A DNA stretch of 64,000 nt from Georgenia wutianyii (GTDB lineage: Bacteria; Actinomycetota; Actinomycetes; Actinomycetales; Actinomycetaceae): positions 1,984,001-2,048,000 of the forward strand of contig NZ_CP040899.1 of NCBI RefSeq assembly GCF_006349365.1. Reading direction: 5' to 3'. How positions within the stretch are numbered: the first letter of the stretch is position 1; every line of letters starts with the position of its first letter. A program made the translations under genes and the position numbers. Below the pieces are notes generated by a model. The model was given only the letters and a program-made list of their open reading frames with translations. It did not search any database and was not told where the DNA came from. Positions 60,862 to 64,000 of this stretch are shown piece by piece.

Positions 60862-61938
60862 GTGACGATCGCTGACGAACGGACGGTGAGCCCCACCGCG
60901 GCGACGCGGTCGGGCGGCTCGGGGCTGGGCCGCTACGTGCTCGTGCGGTTCCTGCTCATCATCCCCACGGTGTTCATCCTGGTCACCCTCGTGTTCTTCC
61001 TCATGCGGGTGGTCGGTGACCCGATCTCGGCGTCGGTGGGCGGGCGCCTCACGCCCGACCAGCTCGCCCAGCGCCTGGCGGACGCCGGCTACGACCGCCC
61101 CGTGCTCGTCCAGTACGTCGAGTACCTCGGGCAGGTGTTCACCGGTGACTTCGGCCGGACGCTCACCGACAACCGCGCGATCAGCGAGGTGCTGCTCACC
61201 TACGGCACGGCGACCTTCGAGCTCGTCCTCTTCGCACTCCTCGTCGCCCTGCTCGTCGGCATCCCGCTCGGCCGGATCGCCGCCTACCGGCGCGACCAGG
61301 TGCCCGACGCGGTGCTGCGGGTGCTCGCCATCCTCTGCTACGCCACCCCGGTGTTCTTCGCGGGCCTGCTGCTCAAGCTCGTCTTCTCGGTGTGGCTCGG
61401 CTGGTTCCCGCTCGGCGGGCGGGCGCGGCCGGACACCCAGCTCATCCTCGACCGCATCACCGGCTCGAGCGGCATCAACATCCTCGACGCGCTGCGCACC
61501 GGCCGGTGGGACCTCATCTCCGACGTCCTGTCCCACGCCGTCCTGCCGGCCCTCGCCCTGGGCCTGCTCACCGCCGGGGTGTTCCTGCGCCTCGTGCGCA
61601 CCAACCTCATCGGCACGCTCGGGATGGACTACGTGACCGCGGCCCGCTCCCGCGGCGTCACCGAGTCCAGGCTGCTGCGCAAGCACGCCTACAAGCCGGC
61701 GCTCATCCCGATCATCACCGTCATGGGCATGCAGATCGCCATGATGCTCGGCGGCGCGATCCTCACCGAGACGACGTTCGAGTGGCGCGGGCTGGGCTTC
61801 CAGCTCGCCCAGTACCTCGGCGCGCGGGACTTCGTCGCGGTCCAGGGGATCGTCGCGCTCCTCGCCGTCATCGTCGCCGTGACCAACTTCGTCGTCGACG
61901 TCGTCGCCGCCCTCATCGACCCGAGAGTGAGGTACTGA
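60862..61938 (+). CDS. ABC transporter permease (DppB/OppB type)
   Basis: A 358-residue membrane permease with six helices. The first is VRFLLIIPTVFILVTLVFFL. The conserved GQVFTGDFGRTLTDNRAISE loop after helix 1, and the EAA-type coupling loop GMDYVTAARSRGVTESRLLRK near residue 253, mark it as DppB-like. A large loop near residues 185-215 is normal. Start GTG 60862 follows GGAGAGGAGAAG. Pairs with the next permease as the membrane channel. Confidence 0.94.
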   Translation: MTIADERTVSPTAATRSGGSGLGRYVLVRFLLIIPTVFILVTLVFFLMRVVGDPISASVGGRLTPDQLAQRLADAGYDRPVLVQYVEYLGQVFTGDFGRTLTDNRAISEVLLTYGTATFELVLFALLVALLVGIPLGRIAAYRRDQVPDAVLRVLAILCYATPVFFAGLLLKLVFSVWLGWFPLGGRARPDTQLILDRITGSSGINILDALRTGRWDLISDVLSHAVLPALALGLLTAGVFLRLVRTNLIGTLGMDYVTAARSRGVTESRLLRKHAYKPALIPIITVMGMQIAMMLGGAILTETTFEWRGLGFQLAQYLGARDFVAVQGIVALLAVIVAVTNFVVDVVAALIDPRVRY

Positions 61939-61940
61939 CG

Positions 61941-62924
61941 ATGAGCGAGTCGACCGTCGCCCCCGGCGCCGCCGCCCACGAGCCCCGCTGGAAGCGGCTG
62001 CCGCTCGTGTGGCAGCTGCGCCGCAGCGTGGGGCTCCAGCGAGGGATGCTCGTCGCGGGCCTCGTGCTCTGCGCCGTCTTCGTCCTCACCGCCGTCCTCG
62101 CGCCCGTCATCGCGCCGTACTCCTTCAACCAGCTCAGCGGCCCGGACGGCAGCTTCCCGCGTCAGGCGCCACCGTCGGCACAGTTCTGGTGGGGCACGAC
62201 GGTGGGCGGCTACGACGTCTTCTCCCGGGTCGTGTGGGGGGCGCAGACGGCGCTCCTCACGGTGGTCCTCGCCGTCGTCGCCTCGCTCTTCCTCGGGGTG
62301 GCACTCGGCCTCGTCTCCGGGTACCTCGGCGGATGGCTCGACCGCGTCCTCGTCACCGTCGCCGACGCGATCTACGCCTTCCCCTCCCTGCTCCTCGCCA
62401 TCGTCGTGTCGATCATCATCTCCGGCGGTCAGTCGAGCTTCCTCGGCGGGATCGCGGCCGCCGCCATCTCCATCACCGTCGTCTTCGTGCCGCAGTACTT
62501 CCGCGTCGTACGGGCCGAGACGGTGCGCCTCAAGGCCGAGCCGTTCGTCGAGTCGGCGCGCGTGCTCGGCGCCTCGACGCCGCGTGTCCTCTCGCGCCAC
62601 GTGCTGCGCAACGCGACCCGCTCGCTGCCGCTCATCGTCACGCTCAACGCCTCCGAGGCGATCCTCACCCTCGCCGGCCTCGGCTTCCTCGGCTTCGGCA
62701 TCAACCCCACCGCGGCCGCCGAGTGGGGCTACGACCTCAACAGGGCCATCTCCGACGTCGCGAGCGGCATCTGGTGGACGGGCGTCTTCCCCGGCGCCGC
62801 CATCGTCCTGCTCGTCCTGGGCATCACCCTCGTCGGGGAGAGCCTCAACGACCTGTCCGACCCGAGGCTGCGCAGCCGGCGGCGCCCGCCCCGGCGCGCC
62901 GCGACGACGGGAGCCGACGCATGA
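61941..62924 (+). CDS. ABC transporter permease (DppC/OppC type)
   Basis: A 327-residue partner permease with the DppC N-terminal extension (about 30 residues) and six helices. The gate motif is FWWGTTVGGYDVFSRVVWGA; the coupling loop is EPFVESARVLGASTPRVLSR near residue 198. ATG 61941 begins 2 bp after the DppB stop. The stop overlaps the ATPase start by 4 bp (ATGA). The protein completes the channel with DppB. Confidence 0.94.
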   Translation: MSESTVAPGAAAHEPRWKRLPLVWQLRRSVGLQRGMLVAGLVLCAVFVLTAVLAPVIAPYSFNQLSGPDGSFPRQAPPSAQFWWGTTVGGYDVFSRVVWGAQTALLTVVLAVVASLFLGVALGLVSGYLGGWLDRVLVTVADAIYAFPSLLLAIVVSIIISGGQSSFLGGIAAAAISITVVFVPQYFRVVRAETVRLKAEPFVESARVLGASTPRVLSRHVLRNATRSLPLIVTLNASEAILTLAGLGFLGFGINPTAAAEWGYDLNRAISDVASGIWWTGVFPGAAIVLLVLGITLVGESLNDLSDPRLRSRRRPPRRAATTGADA

Positions 62925-64000
62925 GCCCCAGCGACCACGACGGCTCCCCCGTCGTCGAGATCCGCGACCTCCACGTGACGTTCGCGACCGACGGCGCGCC
63001 GGTGCACGCCGTCGACGGCGTCTCCCTGCACGTCGACCCGGGCGAGATCCTCGCCGTCGTCGGGGAGTCCGGGTCGGGCAAGACCGTCACCGCCAAGAGC
63101 GTGCTCGGGCTGCTCCCCGACAACGCCCGGGTCGACGGCGCGGTGGTCCTCGCCGGGCAGGACGTCCTGCGCCTGCGGCCGGCCGAGCTGCGCCGCGCCC
63201 GGGGGCGGGACGTGGCGATGGTCTTCCAGGAGCCCTCGACGGCCCTCAACCCGGTGTTCACCGTCGGGTGGCAGATCGCCGAGGGGCTGCGCGCGCACGG
63301 GACCTACTCGCGCGCCGAGGCCCGCGCCCGCGCCGTGGAGGTGCTCGGCCGGGTGGGGATCCCCGACCCGCAGACGCGGGTGGACCACTACCCCCACCAG
63401 TTCTCCGGCGGCCAGAAGCAGCGGATCGTCATCGCCATGGCGATGGCGCTGGAGCCGAGCGTCATCGTCGCCGACGAGCCGACGACGGCGCTGGACGTCA
63501 CCGTGCAGGCCGAGATCCTCGACCTGCTGCGCGCGGTGCGCGACGAGTTCGGCCGGGCGATCATCCTCATCACCCACAACATGGGAGTCGTCGCCGACCT
63601 CGCCGACCGGGTCGCGGTCATGTACCGGGGCGAGGTGGTCGAGCAGGCGCCCGCGCGCGAGCTGTTCGCCGCTCCGCAGCACGAGTACACCCGCCGGCTG
63701 CTCGCCGCCGTGCCGCGGCTCGGCGCGCACACCACCGACCGGGCGCCCGGCCGGTCGCCGGCCGCGGAGGCCGGTGAGCCTCTCGTGCGCGCCCGAGGCC
63801 TGGAGGTCGTGTACCCGGGGCGGCTGCGCCAGCCCGGGTTCCGCGCGGTGTCCGGGGTGGACCTCACGATCGCGCCGGGCGAGGTGCTCGGCCTGGTCGG
63901 TGAGTCCGGGTCCGGCAAGACGACGATCGGGCGGGCCATCGCCGGGCTCACCCGCGCGACCGGCGGGTCGCTGGAGGTGCTCGGTCAGGAGATGGTCGGC
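62921..64000 (+). CDS. ABC transporter ATPase, probable fused OppD-OppF (open at window end)
   Basis: The first 360 residues of an ATP-binding protein. ATPase domain one has Walker A VVGESGSGKTVTAKS (about residue 44), Q loop VFQEPSTALNP, signature QFSGGQKQR (about 159) and Walker B SVIVADEPTTALD. A linker follows at about 265-285, and a second Walker A GLVGESGSGKTTIGR appears near residue 325, so the gene encodes both ATPases in one chain. The second half lies outside. ATG 62921 overlaps the permease stop. Confidence 0.93.
   Translation, partial: MSPSDHDGSPVVEIRDLHVTFATDGAPVHAVDGVSLHVDPGEILAVVGESGSGKTVTAKSVLGLLPDNARVDGAVVLAGQDVLRLRPAELRRARGRDVAMVFQEPSTALNPVFTVGWQIAEGLRAHGTYSRAEARARAVEVLGRVGIPDPQTRVDHYPHQFSGGQKQRIVIAMAMALEPSVIVADEPTTALDVTVQAEILDLLRAVRDEFGRAIILITHNMGVVADLADRVAVMYRGEVVEQAPARELFAAPQHEYTRRLLAAVPRLGAHTTDRAPGRSPAAEAGEPLVRARGLEVVYPGRLRQPGFRAVSGVDLTIAPGEVLGLVGESGSGKTTIGRAIAGLTRATGGSLEVLGQEMVG

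Noticed and set aside
1..64000. tRNA, rRNA, riboswitch, insertion sequence or prophage
   Set aside because: I looked for cloverleaf ends, transposase motifs, phage genes and terminal repeats and saw none.

Overview
The window is very GC-rich, densely coded bacterial DNA with no rRNA, tRNA, phage, insertion sequence or CRISPR that I can see. It is the chromosome of a high-GC actinobacterium. Gene order is the best guide: DEDDh-exonuclease/GIY-YIG fusion, trpD, ctaE-qcrC-qcrA-qcrB, ctaC-ctaD-ctaF, erpA, glycerate kinase, pepA, sucB, DUF4191, RDD, glnA1, glnE, glnA2. This follows the block known in Mycobacterium tuberculosis (about Rv2191 to Rv2222c), but there are no mycolic-acid genes. I infer a member of Micrococcales, perhaps Intrasporangiaceae or Ornithinimicrobiaceae; this is not proven.

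Layout. 1-5.8 kb: partial PPi-dependent phosphofructokinase, PlsC acyltransferase, ROK glucokinase, long-chain acyl-CoA ligase. 5.6-9.8 kb: nuclease fusion, an 18-bp tandem repeat array, a stand-alone Lrp ligand domain, trpD with a coupled degenerate receiver protein. 10-20 kb: the respiratory core, with bc1 genes (qcrCAB) and aa3 oxidase genes (ctaE and ctaC-D-F) around a frameshifted Mn/Fe superoxide dismutase and a lipoprotein/OmpA pair. 20-33 kb: erpA, glycerate kinase, peptidases, pyrD, lpdA, sucB and a kinase-like protein lacking the ATP-anchoring lysine. 33-43 kb: nitrogen assimilation (glnA behind a clear GlnR-type box, glnE, glnA2) with a second copy of the 18-bp array after glnE. 43-56.5 kb: a two-component system with a third exported partner, a 5'-3' exonuclease, PHP phosphoesterase, DUF368 transporter, F420/LLM oxidoreductases, CueP-like copper lipoprotein, asparaginase, and an ArsR/SRPBCC pair behind a perfect palindrome. 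56.7-64 kb: methyltransferase, TreS-like glycosidase and a peptide/nickel-type ABC importer running off the end.

Regulation is unusually readable. At least fourteen genes carry a TAnnnT hexamer 6-8 nt before their start codon, the layout of leaderless transcription; it fixes several starts. Many operons use 1-bp (TGATG) or 4-bp (ATGA/GTGA) stop-start overlaps. Convergent gene pairs are usually separated by strong GC-rich hairpins. The most unusual items are the two 18-bp arrays 30 kb apart, the sodA frameshift, the absence of lipA/lipB from their usual place after sucB, and the kinase-like gene standing there.
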